Shown here: one piece after another, positions 1-10,756 of the stretch
Numbering within the stretch: the stretch's first letter is position 1
Layout: every line of letters starts with the position of its first letter
NCBI GenBank assembly: GCA_900175165.2
Contig: FWWN02000627.1
Coordinates: forward strand, 315,036 to 379,035
Direction: 5' to 3'
Length of the DNA stretch: 64,000 nucleotides
DNA from: Rhizomucor pusillus
Taxonomy: Eukaryota; Mucoromycota; Mucoromycetes; Mucorales; Lichtheimiaceae
Made by a program: the position numbers and the translations under genes
The notes under the pieces: generated by a model
Seen by the model: the letters and a program-made list of their open reading frames with translations, nothing else
Told to the model about the DNA's origin: nothing
Database searches by the model: none

Positions 1-289
1 GTCGGTGGTTCCTGGATATATCGTTGAAGCTTGCTCAAAGTGAACTGAACGGCACTTAATAAAACATGTGTAGAAATGATTTTTACAAATAAAATGGTTT
101 TAGTTGTTATTAATTAAAATACACTGTGTTGTTCTTTTCATTGACTGTGATGAAGTCCAACAGTGTCTTCATATACAATTGTTCTTTGTCAACCCAGATA
201 TCTCTGATCAGAGGTTTACAAAGCTAAAGGGTATTACAATGTTTGTGAATTTTGCGGTTGCTTTCTTGCCCAGCTATTTCGAAGTGCAC
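1..289. other. upstream region of the BMT2-like gene
   Basis: No gene is supported here. The stretch is AT-rich and includes an AATAAAA-like signal near 59-65 that could belong to a gene ending left of the window. An open frame continues upstream of 290 in phase with the next gene, but the sequence before the methionine at 290 does not look like the family N-terminus, so it is read as 5' leader and promoter. Confidence 0.4.
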
Positions 290-1151
290 ATGGCCAAGGT
301 TAAAAAGAAAACGACGCCGATTACACAGAGATCCGAAAAAAAGTTCAAACACTCGTCAAAAGAGACAGCCAAGCTTATTCGACGATATCATGTCTTGAAC
401 AAGGAGCTGGCAAAGTGTAGATCAAGCAACGATCGAGAGAAGGAGCAGCAGATCTTGGCAGAAATGGAAGCGATGGGTGGACTAGACTGGTACCAACGGG
501 CATCGCAGCTCGGCCAGAGCAAATCACGTGGCGGTGATTCGTCTAAATGGTTGTTGCAGAAACTTGAAAAGCATGGTTACAAGGGAGGAGAAGAGAAACT
601 GCGGTTGTTAGAGATTGGTGCGGTTGCTCCTGACAACTACGACAAGGTCAAGTCATGGATCACGGTCTTACCTATTGATTTGAACCCTCAGGATCCACGT
701 ATCAAGAAACAAGACTTTTTGGAAATGAAGCCAACCGAGAAATTTGATGTATTGTCACTAAGTCTTGTAGTAAATTTCGTGGGCGATCCTAAAGATCGAG
801 GTGAGAAAGAAAGAAACAGCGCTTAGAATATGTGGATTGCTAAGACATGTTGTATCCACAGGCAAGATGTTGCTTCACACACGCGACTTTTTGGACGGAC
901 CACATCGCCTTTTATATCTCGTATTACCTCTTCCTTGCATCACTAATTCAAGATACATGTCACACGAACATCTGATAACTATGATGACAGCAATGGGATA
1001 TTCATGCATTGAGCATCATTTCTCAAAAAAGCTCGCATATTATTTGTTCCATCTGGAGAATGTGAACAAACGATACCAGCCTTTCAAAAAGACATTGCTT
1101 CCTGACAAACAAGGCGGTAACCGCAACAATTTTTGCATAGTTATCGAGTAA
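290..1151 (+). CDS. BMT2: 25S rRNA adenine-N(1)-methyltransferase (Bmt2 family)
   Basis: The product resembles Bmt2, the nucleolar SAM-dependent methyltransferase that makes the m1A mark near position 2142 of yeast 25S rRNA. The model has exon 290-800, intron 801-861 (GTGAGA...CACAG) and exon 862-1151, giving 266 residues. The splice is phase 1 and restores the run DRGKMLLHTRDFL. Visible signatures are a basic lysine-rich N-terminus, the family stretch GGLDWYQRASQLGQ near residue 62, a SAM-site-like segment LEIGAVAPDNY near residue 105, an acidic D-LNPQDPRI segment, and a block ending LPLPCITNSRY in the second exon. The start at 290 gives MAKVKKKTTP. The longer frame from 104 is open but poor in family character. 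The length is somewhat shorter than yeast Bmt2. What is seen is the motif pattern; the specific target adenine is inferred from the family. Confidence 0.85.
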
Positions 1152-1788
1152 GATAGTGGAACGTTTTTATCTATATATTTGTTGCATTATTTCCTTTCAT
1201 TGTAGCATATAAGCATCTCTTGTTAAGCTTAATGTACTGATTTCATACCTTTTGAAATATAAAGCAATTAAATAGCGCATTTTCGTGGCAAATGCTTCAT
1301 TTGGACCCTGAAGATCATCAATGTACTCCTATCTTTATCGGATACAATGTTATACGGTCAAGGGCCCAGCAGCGTGTCAATGCGGTTCTTAACATGCCGC
1401 AGAATTTTTGCATGATATAGCGGTCGACACATACTCGCCATCTACGCGTGTACAATCTTGAAAAGGTTCTAACGGAAATGTCAAAATCCAAGGCGGGTCG
1501 AATCGCCAAGTATCTGAGAGTCTCAGAGAGAGAAAACACTATGTTGCATGGTTACCAAAGAAGGTTTCGGGTTGTGCTTCAGGGACAGATCGGTAACCGG
1601 GGCAACAGGAGCACACGAGAATGAGAGACAGGCCACAGAGAGTGACAAAGTTACGAGCTTTAACTCCACTCTTTCCTTTCTTTTCTTCTCTCCTCACATT
1701 TTTTTTCTTCAGTGTGCTTTTCCTTTGAATTTTCGTTTTCTGTGTCTTGAAAAAGCTGTGCATTAGATAGAGAAAGAGAGGGTCTCAT
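1152..1788. other. intergenic region between BMT2-like and CC1-box genes
   Basis: This holds the 3' flank of the methyltransferase gene and the leader of the next gene, with a pyrimidine-rich tract around 1670-1720. Short ORFs occur on both strands, but none shows codon structure, splicing or a recognisable motif. Confidence 0.5.
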
Positions 1789-3564
1789 ATGAACAAGCCG
1801 CGGAACCTTGAACCCTGTCTTGCTCGCCTCGGTGTTATGCCAGAAGGTACTGTTGAGAAAAGGGCCGAGATTTAGACTCTTGTACAAGTCCTAACATTGT
1901 AACCTTTTTCTTGTTTGTCTACTTTAGATAGGCCCTCCTTTGTCAAAGAGGTGAACGCCATTGACGACGTTGACACTTTGCGACGGCTGCTCATTGACAA
2001 GGAACGTGAACGACAAAGCATCGCCAACGATCTTGATGTTGCAGCACGACTTGGACTTGTTATCTCGGAGACGAATGAAGCTATTCAGATAAAGGTATAC
2101 TTTTCTCCAACTAGAATAACAGCTAGCATGTTTTCGCTCAACGCTAAGGTTGCAGCTCGCTCACTTGGAACGAGAAAACGAAGCGCTGCAGCAAGACTTG
2201 GCACGATATCAATCTTCATCTGATGGCAACGACGATCCTTCCTCTCCTTCGATACCTAACAACCACCACCACGACTCTATCCATCAGCGACACGACCAGG
2301 CAAACTATTCACCAGAGGATGAACGGATACATTTGACACAAGAGCTCGACCAGGCACGCCGCGAGCTCGTAAAGTTTAGAAAAGAGATGGATGGCCTGTC
2401 AGCTCAGTTGAACGATATGGCATCTGAAATGGTATGAGATTATTACTGTCTGAGGATGAGAACATCACACAGCGTGGGTGCTCACAGACCTTGATGATCG
2501 GCGAAATCAATTAAAAGGTAGATTCCAGGGCCAAAGTTAGTATGTATGCAAAGCGGCTAGCAGAGGTGGAACACAAACTAGCAGCTACTCGAGAGATGAA
2601 CTCCAATCTCCAGATGCTTCTAGAGAAAGCTTTGACCACGCAGAAACAGTCGAGTTCAACGACATCTCATCTCGTGCGCAATATCCAGGCGGATCTCAGC
2701 AGGGTAAATACGGAAAGATCAATGAAGAGACATGAACTTGGATCAGCTGATTCCGGTGATTTTAGGTAATGACAGAAAATGATCAGCTGAGGGCACGGAT
2801 AGCAGACCTCGAAAAGCAACAAACCGAGTCAGAGGAGCAATTAGCGGCAATGGCTGCGCAGGCGAAAAAATATGCAGCGCTTCTAGAACAGGCGCAGGAT
2901 ACGATACATAGTCTGAGCGAGCCACGGCTTTCTGATGACGATACATTGAGCAACGCTGCGTCGACATCTTCTTACTGGGATGGAGCTAAAGAGACGGAAA
3001 TCACAAAGGTAGACAGAGGATGCGCTCATATTGCGGTTCTTTTGGCCTAACTATTTCTGGTCGCTCTGAAAGGGCCCCGTGTTCTCTGCTGAATTTCGGC
3101 AAGAGATGCAGAAGGAGATTGAACGAAACCTTAATATTCGCAATGAGATACGGCATCGCATCATTACGCATGAAACGATCAGCTCAGACAAGAAGAAGAC
3201 ACAGGAAGGTCTTAAATATCTCTTGTCTGAACGTCCAGACACCGGATTAGCGAGCAGTTTATCAACGAGCACCAGCTCTTCCACTGCTTCGTCATCAGTT
3301 GCGACGAAAATAACAACAAAGGAGCCAGACGACGATGCGGCATCGACTATACCCATCAGCACACTTCGACCCGCAAAATATCTTACAGGCTTCAATAATT
3401 TTGGCAACGATGCGCCCGGTATAGGAGCTCCAGGTTTTATTACTCGCGGCATACCCTCCAGAAACTTTCGATCTTTCGGTGAACCCAGCATAAGCACTCG
3501 GTTTTTCCAACGACTCGCAAGCCGCTTTGATGAGTACGAAAAGAAAAACGATAGAAGCGACTAG
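1789..3564 (+). CDS. coiled-coil protein with CC1-box (dynein-adaptor-like)
   Basis: Six exons can be joined in frame: 1789-1846, 1928-2094, 2156-2431, 2518-2703, 2766-3008 and 3073-3564, giving about 473 residues. Most junctions are phase 0. Almost the whole protein is heptad-patterned, charged coiled coil, ending in a Ser/Thr-rich tail. Near residues 57-66 the sequence AARLGLVISETN matches the CC1-box pattern (AAxxG, then hydrophobics, then N) that BICD, TRAK/HAP1 and Spindly-type adaptors use to bind the dynein light intermediate chain. About 250 residues later the segment VFSAEFRQEM resembles the hydrophobic-x-E 'Spindly motif' that contacts the dynactin pointed end. The spacing is like that in known adaptors. 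The acceptor before exon 4 (TTAAAAG at 2511-2517) is weak, and that junction is the least certain part of the model. The start at 1789 is the first in-frame ATG. Function is inferred; no cargo-binding domain is recognisable at the C-terminus. Confidence 0.7.
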
Positions 3565-3782
3565 TTAGATATGTGTCTCCTGTATGATTTCCCCATTCCT
3601 ACTTACTTATACAAACTATGTAAATACCTTGTTCAAAGCGAATTAAAACTACCACCCACCACCACCACTCGTTATTAATCGTCACAAATTCAACAATTTC
3701 ATGAACCTGGTCGTCGCTGAGTTTCCACTTGCTTGTTCAACACTCACAACTTACCACTCGCTCGGCCATATATTCTACATAG

Positions 3783-5417
3783 ATGCCCCGCCGAAGTTAC
3801 AATGAAGGCAGCGTAGTTGCCACATTCACTGAAGACCAGCGCTCAGCACGCAAAGCAAAGTACATGTCGCCAGCATCGGTGCGGCTGGCGTCTCACGATA
3901 AGACACGGGTTGCGTACTTTCACGACGAAGGCGTAGGCAATTACCACTATGGAGTAAATGTCAATCAACAACTATACTGTATGTTCCTAGACTCAATGAA
4001 AATGTTCGGTTAGGAGAAACATCCAATGAAACCTCATCGATTGACATTGACCAATCACTTGGTCTTAAAGTATGGATTACACGAGAAAATGGAAATCTTT
4101 CAACCTCGAAGAGCAACCGATGCCGAGATTCTCGCCTTTCACGCCGAGGATTACGTTGACTTTTTGAAGAGGTATTTATTCATAGGCTGATATATCTATA
4201 ATGAAATGCGACATTGCTGACCCTTTTTCTTTCTGCAAAAAGAGTGACACCTGACAACGCAGAAGAGTTCGAAAACGTATTCCAGAAATTTAACTTTGGC
4301 GACGACTGCCCAGTGTTTCCGGGCATCTACGAGTTCTGTCAACGCTACGCCGGCGCGACCATTGAAGCAGCTCGTAAACTGATCGCAAAGGGAGCCGATA
4401 TATGCATCAACTGGTCAGGCGGCTTGCACCACGCCAAAAAGTGCGAAGCGAGTGGATTCTGCTACGTTAACGACATTGTCCTCGGTATCCTTGAATTACT
4501 ACGGTACGTCGTAAAAAGGAACAATGTTGACTGAGGAGGAACTTATGTTATTAATTAGGTATTTCCCTCGCGTGCTCTATGTCGATATTGATATTCATCA
4601 CGGTGACGGTGTGCAGGAAGCATTCTACTCGACCGATAGAGTCATGACAGTATCGTTCCACAAGTACAACGGCGATTTCTTTCCTGGCACTGGGCACATT
4701 GACGAAATCGGCACTTCTCTCGGCAAATATTACTCGCTGAATGTGCCGCTTAGAGACGGTATCGACGACGCATCCTACGTTTGGTTGTTCAAAGAAGTGA
4801 TGGGAGCTGTCATAGCGACGTTTCAGCCATCCGCTATCGTGTTGCAGTGCGGCGCCGATTCTCTGGGATGCGATCGACTCGGCTGCTTCAACTTGAGTAT
4901 TGAAGCACACGGCAAATGTGTTCAAATCATGAAGGAATTTAGAATTCCAATGCTGGTGGTCGGCGGCGGAGGATACACAGTGCGAAATGTTGCTCGATGC
5001 TGGACATACGAGACATCTATTCTCGTCGACACTGAACTATCCAACGATCTGCCTCCCAACGAATACATTGACTTTTTCCGCCCAGACTATCAATTGCATC
5101 CGCATCTATCGGGTCGCGTCGAAAACCAGAACGATCGACAGTACTTGCTCAAAGTCCGAGAACGCATCATGGAGCAGTTGCGGTATTTGGACGGTGCACC
5201 CAGTATACAGATGCAGGAGATCCCCCCAGATATTCAAGGGTACTTGGACGGTGATGAGGAATTGAAAGATCTCGAGGAAGATTCAGAAGAGGGCAAGGAT
5301 ACACGACCGCTTGGAGGACGCCTAAACCACGAAGCTGAATGGTACGAAGGTGACGACGACAATGATGGAGAGGCCGTTGATTCCGTCTGGCATAAAGGAA
5401 TGGAATTGGATCTGTAA
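3783..5417 (+). CDS. HOS2: class I histone deacetylase, HDAC3/Hos2 type
   Basis: This is a zinc-dependent lysine deacetylase that removes acetyl groups from histone tails in the nucleus. It is probably the catalytic subunit of a Set3C/SMRT-like corepressor complex. Exons are 3783-3953, 4014-4171, 4243-4503 and 4559-5417, giving 482 residues, all with GT/AG ends. The catalytic core is intact: VGNYHYG and HPMKPHR at the N-terminus, [19 protein letters not shown] with the active-site histidine pair, [15 protein letters not shown] with the zinc-binding Asp/His, [17 protein letters not shown], and [14 protein letters not shown]. The [12 protein letters not shown] block and the short acidic tail (residues from about 420) are closer to HDAC3/Hos2 than to Rpd3. 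The length is close to yeast Hos2 (452) and human HDAC3 (428). The subclass assignment is by inspection only. Confidence 0.95.
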
Positions 5418-5635
5418 ATACACACCATATTTACTTTTGTAGATACTTATATATCTTTCTGTTTATTCATTTTACGACTTTCTTAATTGGAAAATATATA
5501 CTTTTGCGTTTTTCTTTCAGTTTTTCATATTTTTGAAATGAAGAGGAGGTGATGACTGTGGGTCATGAGGCAAATAAAAGATTATGTATATTTGATTAAA
5601 ATTGGGGATGGGGCTGGATATATGTAAATACAAGA

Positions 5636-8284
5636 TCAGAATTGCGGCATCCCAGTTGGGTTGTAAGGACTAAAACTAGAAGGGTAATATGTAGTTCCAC
5701 CTTCTACATACGGCGGTGGAGGGGTGGATGAATATTGATAAGCATTGGATTGCGCTACTTCTGCTGGTTCCGTAAGCTGGATCTCTGGAGCATTTTTTAC
5801 AGCTGTCAGGAACGGATGGCGAGCTTCTTGGAGAGCAGCGTACACTTGGAGCAAGCAGTAAGCGTCACCGGCTATTGGGCACACAAACTTCAGCAAAAAG
5901 GTCTAGTCGTAAAAGTTGTGGAATGCAAAAAGACTTGCCTGCATAGTTTGCTTGTTCCAAAGTTAAGGGACGTTGATCCCAGTTACTGATCTGTTGCTTC
6001 TTATTCATTGTAACTCCTAAAAATGCAGAGACAACGCCGGCAAGTCCTCTCACTGGAGTTGTACCCGACTTCTTGCCATTCTTGTTGTTGCTCGTTACTC
6101 GGATGCCCTTGAAATCAACCAAGTTGTTGAGTTTCCACTTTTTGGCAGTAGGCATGCAGCCTTTAAGCATCGAAAAGTCGCCGTCGAAATCATAGGCTAG
6201 CTTCGTGTCAGCAGGAATCAGATCATTCAATTACATATACATATAGAAGGCTACCTACCAAGCTTGACGATATGTTCTGCTTCAAAAAGTTGCCGGAGGG
6301 TCTTGTCCATAAGGTGCAGCAAGGCAGCGTTGGAAGGATCAAATGCGGTCTTGATATCTACGAGGAAGATCGTCCCATTCTCGATCGCAATTTGCAGCAG
6401 AGATGTTCGTAAATTGGTGTTTTTTGCAAACTGCGGCACCCATTCGCTATCCAAGCCGCATATCTGGTATTGGTTTAATATGTATTGCATCTGAAGCACC
6501 ATGTCTTGGTTGTCGACCATGATCGGTTGAGCATGGTAAGGAAGGGTATAGTAGGATAGCTGAGGATGCGGAGACGACTTCCGCGGTGAAAGACAGCTTC
6601 TATGTCGAGTCATTGATTCGCCTTTTATCACACCAACGAAACGTTCCTGTGAAGGACGACTGCTGTAGAATACAAAGAATTCCTGCTGTCCGAGTCTAGT
6701 TGCAAAGTAAGCTGGAGCGTAAGGATCTCCCATGTCGACAAACTCCTTGATAGCCAGTTTTGCCAGTGCAGGGTCCTCGCCTGCCACCAGATCAATGAGA
6801 CCATTGTAGTTTGACGTTCCGGCGATGGACAGATCACGTTCTTCATTCTGCTGTGTTCCACGCTCCAGAATGATCCAACGGAGACAGGAGTAGCGTTGAG
6901 ATAGCCAAATGAAATAGTATTCTTTGGAGGGTATATTCAATTCTTGAATAACTTTGCTTGCAGTTGTAGCAAGATCTTTTTGGAATTTGCGTTCTCGCAA
7001 TCGCAGTACTGGCTGGATCTGAGCATCTTCTTCTGATATCTCTAGATTTTCTGTGAAAAAATGACGTGTTTAATGGTTTGGTGTAAATCATTAAGTAACC
7101 CAACATACCTGGAGAAACGATACCCAGTTTGCCGGCAAACGTGAAACGAAGTTGCAGATTGATGTATCGTAATAACCGGCGCTGCAATTGCTCCTTTCCA
7201 CTCACGTAGACGGCGGTAATCTTTTCTTGTCCAAGGTTAAATAGCTGCTCTGCAAACTTTTCCAAAGGAAAAGCATGGAAAAGGTCGAGCTTTCGAATGC
7301 ATGATATGGCTTCATTGTAGTGACCATGTTGAAGGAGCATCCGGCAGAATTTGGCGCCATCGTTTTCGAACTCTCCTCCATTTCGCAACAATGGCTCCAG
7401 CTGATACACATCCATTGCATAGTAAATCAAAATGGGTGCTTCGATTTCGTCCAGAAGTCGAATGCAGTCTATTTGATGCTCTCGACGAAGCTGGTATCGC
7501 TGAGCTACTTCAGGAGGTATATTCAGCAGTTGAATCAAGCTGATAGACGCAACCACTTCGCCTTCGTCGTCATCATCGTCGTCATCTTCGGTTGTCGTTG
7601 TCGTCGTTTCTTCCTCTTCTATTTCTTCTTCCACTTGAGTTTGACCTGTGTTAGATGCAGGAACATCGTCATCAAAGGAAATAAGATTGGATTCTTCCTC
7701 GTCAGCTTCAGCGAACGAGATTAAATCTTTCTCCTCTTGATGGCTCGGTCGCTTGTAATCTTTGGGAGGGGTGCTGAAGAATAATTCTAACGAACGACAC
7801 GCTGCCTGGACGAGATACCGTCGAAACTTTGCTGTCAATGTAGTGCACTTGTTCTTGATAGGCTGATCAAAGTATCTTGAAATTTCCCGAATCACGTCCT
7901 GCAAAGAAAAGGAGATAAGGATTTTTTTCTTTCGTCTAGGAATTGACATTGCAGCCATACCAAAATAAACATGCCTGGGTCTGGACAGTTGTGCAGTTGC
8001 TCACACAAGCGTACTTCGATTGTCAGCTTCGATGTCTCGATCTCCCGGATCTTCAAATACGCCTCGGCGTTCTTGTAGACTTTGGCAAGTCGCTGCACCA
8101 AGTCCTTGCTGTCCATGGCACGGCAGAACCTGTCGAGTTCCTCCGGAGTGATGAACTCGGCGGCGGCCTGGATGGTGTTCTTGTCTTCAACAACTTTGGA
8201 CGCGATGTTTGCTGCTGGCGTAGTCGATCGCCGCGGCGGCTCGATTCTTTCAGATGTTACCCATTCGTCGTCCGAATAGTCCAT
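5636..8284 (-). CDS. EXD3: mut-7/EXD3-like 3'-5' exonuclease (DEDD family)
   Basis: This appears to be an RNase D/DEDD-type 3'-5' exonuclease related to Mut-7 of worms and EXD3 of vertebrates, a family tied to small-RNA pathways and RNA trimming. Exons on the minus strand are 8284-7961, 7898-7109, 7050-6259, 6196-5939 and 5871-5636, giving about 799 residues. The first roughly 500 residues are alpha-helical with an acidic stretch rich in D, E and T, and no known domain stands out. The exonuclease domain starts near residue 590: GLDSEW (Exo I, D and E), YDFDGDFSML (Exo II, D) and EQANYAAGDAYCLL (Exo III, D). The last motif is only rebuilt if the fourth intron uses a GC donor (CAG/GCAAGT at 5938). 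It is divergent from the MYND gene, sharing about 540 bases of promoter. The nuclease call is firm; the Mut-7/EXD3 subfamily and any RNA-silencing role are inference. Confidence 0.85.
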
Positions 8285-8823
8285 TAAAAGAAAGCATGAA
8301 AGTCGTTTTTCAAGCCCGAGGGTTTCCTGTCGAAAAATTGAGCGCTATTATCGTTTAAGGGGATAAATGTGTCCATTGTTGCATTTAAAACTAGATTCTA
8401 TAAAGACTAGACATAACACCACAGGTTCTACACAAAAAGTAAAGAACAATACAAGAAATATAAAAGAGAGTTCATCCTTCACATCTTCACGCTTCGCAAG
8501 AACTGTGATGTTCCTCCTACATGGAAAAAATAGCATAGCATCAATTTCGTCGAAAAAATGCATTGCATTTAGCGACATTACTTATTGTCGTCGTTTTTTA
8601 ATCCTGCAAAAAAGGAAGAAAGAAATGCTAGCAATTGCTTCTGTCACCAGTTCAACAAATCCCAATAGTGTTTGGCATGCACTCATTGGCTGAGAAAGAT
8701 CGGAGGGGAATGAGGGCCGGCAGCGGCAACACCCCACGACAAATGTCAATTTGTTGTACCTGAATACCTCTTGTTCCTTTTTCTTAACTCACACGCCACT
8801 ACGCTATACATTTTTGACCTACA
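8285..8823. promoter_or_regulatory. shared promoter region of divergent EXD3-like and MYND genes
   Basis: The two flanking genes are transcribed away from each other, so this 539-base gap should contain both promoters and 5' leaders. A pyrimidine-rich stretch lies just before the start at 8824. No clear TATA box or named operator was recognised, and the short ORFs inside are not convincing. Confidence 0.45.
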
Positions 8824-10170
8824 ATGACCCAGACGGCTGAACCCACCACTGCTGTTGCCACCGAGGTTCCTGCTCAGGAACAGGAGGGTACTGTCGTCAA
8901 AGAGGACAAGGTTCAAGATCGCTTTTTGGAAGGCAACCAGGGCATCATTGCATATGACCTTTTGGAAGGCCGGGGTAAGAGCGGTGAAACAACCGATCCT
9001 GACGTGAAGCGATACAAAGAAGCCAAGAAGATGTTCTTGGAAGGCTACGACCTGTGCGTCAAAATCCCTAGAAGTCTGGACGATGATGTCCTCGCGCAAC
9101 ACGAGGAAGATGTCAAGACCGCGGCAGAGACCATGGTCGATGCCTGGTTGCTTGATGACAAGGCCGCCCAAATGTCGGAACGTATCCTTGTCTTGGGTCA
9201 GCAATATGAAAAGGTCTTGCTGAAGCATGTTCCTGAGGAACAACGGGACGGTTTCTTCATCAAGACTAGCTTGTTGTTCTCTGCATGGATTTTGCTTGTT
9301 GGCAAGCAATATCAGCACTGGTAAATGAAGAACTAAAGAGAATGAATAGGAAAGGGCGTAAAGTGCTAAACCTATGCCATTGCTAGTATTTCTACCTTGA
9401 CCTTGGCAATTAACACCTACGACGACTTACCAGCACGCGTCTTCTTCCTTCGTGCCTCTTGCTACGTTGCTCTTCAAAAATACAGGTAATCATCGCTATT
9501 TTGGGAAGGCGAACGAAGTTGTCAGCTGGAATCCTAATAATGTTTTTTACTCAATTACAGACTGGCCATCAAGGATTTGGAACGATGTCTGCAAAAGGAT
9601 CCCAAGTTCGCTGTTGCGTTAAGTTTGATGGGATCCATCTACCTAAATCTTAAAGAACGCGAGAACGCTATCCGATCATTCAGACAGTACATTGAACGAG
9701 GACATCCTGACACTGCTGACTATGTCAATGCACAGTACTCGCTCTCTGTTTTGTTGTGGGAAAAGAATAAGAAGAGCGAATCTCGCCAACATTACGAGGC
9801 TGCCAAGAAGGCTGAAGAGCGCTTCAAATACCTGTATGGCACAAAGACAGGCATGAGCGATATCAAGCGACAAGCAGTCCAGAGCCACGAAACCGCAGAC
9901 GAGGCCCGTCGTATCATTTTTGAATCCATGCCAGCAAAGCAATACAATTACAAGATAGAACAATTGATCAAGGCTGGTATCCTCAACTCTCGCTACCCTC
10001 CCAACCCTAAGCAATGCTCTTCATGCGGTGCCGCGCATCCAAAGGATCAGCCAGATAAACCTTTGCTTTGCTGCGGTGCATGCAAGAGCATCTGGTACTG
10101 CAGCCGCGAGTGCCAGATCGCCGATTATAAGACTAGCCACAAGCACGTATGCAAGAAGGCTCAAAAGTAA
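8824..10170 (+). CDS. TPR-like protein with C-terminal MYND zinc finger
   Basis: Three exons (8824-9320, 9387-9485, 9561-10170) join to 401 residues. The first splice uses acceptor CTAG at 9383-9386, which keeps the frame through ISTLTLAINTYDDLPARVFF and the TPR helices. The N-terminal 40 residues are T/A/E-rich and probably disordered. A tetratricopeptide-like segment follows from about residue 175 (RASCYVALQKYRLAI, then LSLMGSIYLNLKERENAIRSF). The last 45 residues form a MYND-type zinc finger: CSSCGAA, CCGACKSIWYCSRECQ, then H and C in the final HKHVC. Each expected Cys/His pair of the finger is present. MYND fingers bind proline-rich peptides, and the TPR suggests a scaffold role. No SET domain is present, so it is not a SMYD methyltransferase. 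The specific function is unknown. Confidence 0.85.
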
Positions 10171-10756
10171 AAACGAAAAAGTTAAACTTGTTCGTCCCTT
10201 GCCAATTCCCCACTTTGTTATCTCTTGTTTTTTGTTCCAACCAATAATTACCCAAAAACATGCAAGCGACATAGTTTTGTTCTTCTTCACAAGATTGATG
10301 AAGGATTACATATCATTGGCAATAATAGGAGGAGAGCTGGGTCTAAATATCGGATAACACGCATTTCTGGATATATTCTACGTAATCCTGCGTGGTACTC
10401 GATTACGCGGCGTAGACCATAAACAGACATGTATGCGAAACGCAGGAGTCGTATGTGATTAGCCGATGATGATCATGCATGCTTATTTTGATCCTTTGCC
10501 GCGCGATTTTCCAAACGATGCGCGGGATTGATCAAACCGCGGAAAATAATTGCAACTACATTCTCATTATATCACATAGAATTAATTAATTTATCGCGTG
10601 ATACCCTTTGCAACCAAGCAAGTATGCTTCCAGACTGCAGTCGATTATATTACAATCGGTGTATTGAGCAAATGATATATTGTACGCAAATCGAGAGAGG
10701 GAGACGGAGAAAGTAGTACTATGCAACAAATTACACATTTTTAGGGGTTTAAGTTT
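10171..10756. other. convergent 3' intergenic region
   Basis: This gap lies between two genes that converge. It is AT-rich, and the part around 10340-10560 has several CGCG-containing words that partly mirror each other. No ORF, RNA gene or named element is supported. Confidence 0.4.

Noticed and set aside
104..289. Upstream in-frame extension of the BMT2-like ORF
   Set aside because: The frame is open but lacks family character, and MAKVKKKTTP at 290 gives a typical basic start.
1318..1887. Overlapping short minus-strand ORFs in the first intergenic gap
   Set aside because: No motif, no splice-consistent extension and lengths expected by chance.
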